Part shown: in pieces, positions 54,483-56,055 of the stretch | Numbering within the stretch: position 1 is the first letter of the stretch | Layout of the letters: each line of letters starts with the position of its first letter | Source: Lachnospiraceae bacterium | GTDB lineage: Bacteria > Bacillota > Clostridia > Lachnospirales > Lachnospiraceae | Direction: 5' to 3' | Length of the DNA: 56,055 bases | Assembly: GCA_011958945.1 (NCBI GenBank) | Contig: BLLT01000003.1 | Span: forward strand, 1-56,055 | Position numbers and translations under genes: made by a program | Notes under the pieces: generated by a model | The model's input: only the letters and a program-made list of their open reading frames with translations | Told to the model about the DNA's origin: nothing | Database searches by the model: none

Positions 54483-55937
54483 TTACTCAATTAAATCCTC
54501 CCCGCCAACGGTTTCCTTCCCTGCCTTCACCTTGGCGATATATTCTTTGGTCATGGCGGTTACCTGGCCGGACAGGAGCGTAACGGCGATTAAGTTGGGT
54601 AAGGCCATAAACCCGTTGAAGGTGTCGGAAATATCTACTACCAGTTTTAAAGAAGCGTTGCATCCGATAAAGATAATCAGGATAAAAATTAATTTATATA
54701 CCGGAACGGCCTTTAGCCCGAACAGGTATTCAATCCCCCTCTCCCCGTAGTAGGACCAGCCTAAAATAGTGGAGAAGGCAAAAAGCATAACGGCAACGGA
54801 GATGAAGCCGCCGCCTAGGGGGCCGAATACGGATTCAAAGGCGGAACCGGTAAGGGCAACGCCGCTTTTTAAAGTCTCCGGCAAATCTGTACCGATATAT
54901 TTTGCATATTCTGTGTAGTCATAAACGCCGGAAGTAAGGATGGTGAGGGCGGTCAAAGTACATACTACCAAAGTATCGGCAAATACCTCGAAGATTCCCC
55001 ACATACCCTGTACAACGGGTTCTTTTACGTTGGAAGCGGAATGGACCATAACGGAAGAGCCGAGCCCTGCCTCATTGGAAAATACCCCTCTGGAAATTCC
55101 TCTTCTCATAGCTATCATAATAGTGAAACCAGCCACACCGCCTCCCATGGAGGAAAGCCTGAAAGCGTTGCCAAAGATAGCGCCGAAAGCGTCCGGAATG
55201 GCGGAGGCATTGGCAAATATCACTACTAGTGCGCCGATAATATATGTAACGGCCATAAAAGGCACCAGCTTTTCCGTGACGGAAGCAATTCGTTTGATGC
55301 CGCCTACAATAACAAGGCCGGCCAAAAGCATTACAATAAGGGCGGTAGCCCATTTGGGGACGGCAAAGGAATTATAAAGCCCGTTGGCGATTTCATTTCC
55401 CTGGGACATATTGCCGATGCCGAAGGAAGCCAGCACGCAAAAAACGGAGAAAACCACAGCGAGCCATTTCCAGCCCAGCCCTTTTTCAATATAAATCATG
55501 GCGCCGCCTACCCAGTCGCCTTTTTCATTTTTGTAGCGGTATTTGATGCCCAGGGTGTTTTCGGCGTAGTTAGTCATCATTCCAAGGAAAGCGGACAGCC
55601 ACATCCAGAAAATGGCACCCGGTCCGCCTAAGGCTAACGCAACCGCCACACCGGAAATATTTCCTACGCCGATAGTAGCCGCCAGGGCGGTGCAAAGTGA
55701 CTGGAACTGGGAAATGGCATGTTTGTCATCGGTTTTTCTCACATGAGCCCCATCTTTTTTGAACAGCTGGAGAAAAGTGACATCAATCCAGTACTTGAAA
55801 TGGGATATCTGGAATACTTTCGTGCGCACAGTGAACATCAAGCCCACGGCGAGGAAAATAACCAGCATGACGGGCCCCCAGATAAAATCGTTAAGGACTC
55901 CATTGACACTTGATACAATTTGAATAAATCCATCCAT
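54483..55937 (-). CDS. Sodium:alanine (AGCS) symporter
   Basis: 484 aa, about eleven membrane segments. Family blocks: FQSLCTALAATIGVGNISGV, the GGPGAIFWMWLSAFLGMMTN motif, YAENTLGIKYR, GLGWKWLAVVFSVFCVLASF, NEAGLGSSVMVHSASN and FSTILGWSYYGERGIEYLFG. It imports alanine or glycine with Na+. The ATG has no ribosome site of its own; a nine-codon leader ORF with a strong site ends 6 nt upstream, so translation is probably coupled. Confidence 0.95.
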   Translation of the reverse strand: MDGFIQIVSSVNGVLNDFIWGPVMLVIFLAVGLMFTVRTKVFQISHFKYWIDVTFLQLFKKDGAHVRKTDDKHAISQFQSLCTALAATIGVGNISGVAVALALGGPGAIFWMWLSAFLGMMTNYAENTLGIKYRYKNEKGDWVGGAMIYIEKGLGWKWLAVVFSVFCVLASFGIGNMSQGNEIANGLYNSFAVPKWATALIVMLLAGLVIVGGIKRIASVTEKLVPFMAVTYIIGALVVIFANASAIPDAFGAIFGNAFRLSSMGGGVAGFTIMIAMRRGISRGVFSNEAGLGSSVMVHSASNVKEPVVQGMWGIFEVFADTLVVCTLTALTILTSGVYDYTEYAKYIGTDLPETLKSGVALTGSAFESVFGPLGGGFISVAVMLFAFSTILGWSYYGERGIEYLFGLKAVPVYKLIFILIIFIGCNASLKLVVDISDTFNGFMALPNLIAVTLLSGQVTAMTKEYIAKVKAGKETVGGEDLIE

Positions 55938-55943
55938 ACATTT

Positions 55944-55973
55944 TCATGATAAGGCATTGTCCGCCCATACCAT
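55944..55973 (-). CDS. Nine-residue leader ORF of the symporter gene
   Basis: After a near-ideal AAGGAGGTGTATC the frame reads MVWADNALS and stop, 6 nt before the symporter ATG, in another frame. It probably feeds ribosomes to the symporter by re-initiation; a regulatory leader peptide is also possible. Confidence 0.5.
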   Translation of the reverse strand: MVWADNALS

Positions 55974-56012
55974 GATACACCTCCTTCATAGAAAATAACT
56001 GTGCAATAAAAA

Positions 56013-56053
56013 AGAATGCTTTGCATTCTCTGCAAGTTCGCTTAGCGAACTTG
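56013..56053. repeat. Two perfect hairpins at the right edge
   Basis: AGAATGC/GCATTCT (56013-56029, loop TTT) and CAAGTTCGC/GCGAACTTG (56033-56053). The first hairpin matches the AAAGAATGC..GCATTCTTT hairpin at 27829-27849, so this is another piece of the dispersed intergenic repeat family. It is cut by the window end. Confidence 0.55.
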
Positions 56054-56055
56054 TG

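Overview
The window looks like chromosome from a Gram-positive anaerobe of the Clostridia, most likely Lachnospiraceae (inference). The evidence is the gene order uvrC-hprK-ROK glucokinase-murB-rapZ-whiA-crh, strong AGGAGG-type ribosome sites, class B sortase-like and LCP proteins, a Wzy-type exopolysaccharide (EPS) locus of Gram-positive layout, and several families typical of that group. I cannot name the genus. No rRNA, tRNA or CRISPR array was seen.

Layout. (1) 1-6435: terminator of an off-window gene, a small conserved-looking protein, a secreted FG-GAP/VCBS-like protein, an OmpR-type regulator with its histidine kinase, a membrane-anchored protein, then a cell-wall hydrolase fusing an amidase to a polysaccharide deacetylase. 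In front of that hydrolase lie six direct repeats spaced exactly 11 bp, the geometry expected of an OmpR/PhoB-type binding array. (2) 6487-8495: Cu/Zn-type superoxide dismutase, a 46-residue small ORF and a YitT membrane protein. (3) 8571-13225: a beta-glucoside operon (BglG/LicT antiterminator, PTS EIIBCA, GH1 phospho-beta-glucosidase) with a promoter, an RAT antiterminator site and overlapping terminator. (4) 13342-20579: DUF1846 protein, pyrG, ftsH, then a mazEF-type toxin-antitoxin pair and a Uma2 nuclease-like gene. (5) 20595-28981: uvrC, hprK, ROK glucokinase, murB, rapZ, whiA, crh and a diacylglycerol-kinase-like gene. hprK and crh are the regulatory arm of carbon catabolite control. 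The Crh here has Glu at position 15 where HPr has its PTS histidine.

(6) 28998-51195: a degenerate IS1182-like transposase, then an EPS locus. The locus has a PHP-type phosphatase, Wzz-like and tyrosine-kinase proteins, an Ig-like anchored protein, an LCP transferase, a sortase-fold lipoprotein lacking the catalytic Cys, a secreted 188-aa protein, a DegT aminotransferase, an acyltransferase, three ATP-grasp enzymes, an ornithine-cyclodeaminase-family enzyme, the initiating sugar transferase, one GT2, a pyruvyl transferase, Wzy, Wzx and VanZ. (7) 51412-56055: a short probably truncated ORF, a possible structured RNA, fructose-bisphosphate aldolase, two membrane proteins and a sodium:alanine symporter.

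The most exciting signal is that the EPS locus appears built to switch on and off. A 531-bp segment just upstream is bounded by 28-bp inverted repeats (20 bp perfect), like an invertible promoter. The acyltransferase gene is split exactly at a run of nine G, which 10 or 7 G would restore to one open frame. A second nine-G run sits at the ribosome-binding region of another gene in the same locus. Other notable signals are the dead sortase, an uncommon ATP-grasp/cyclodeaminase/aminotransferase set, and a dispersed intergenic repeat family with recurrent translation-start modules.
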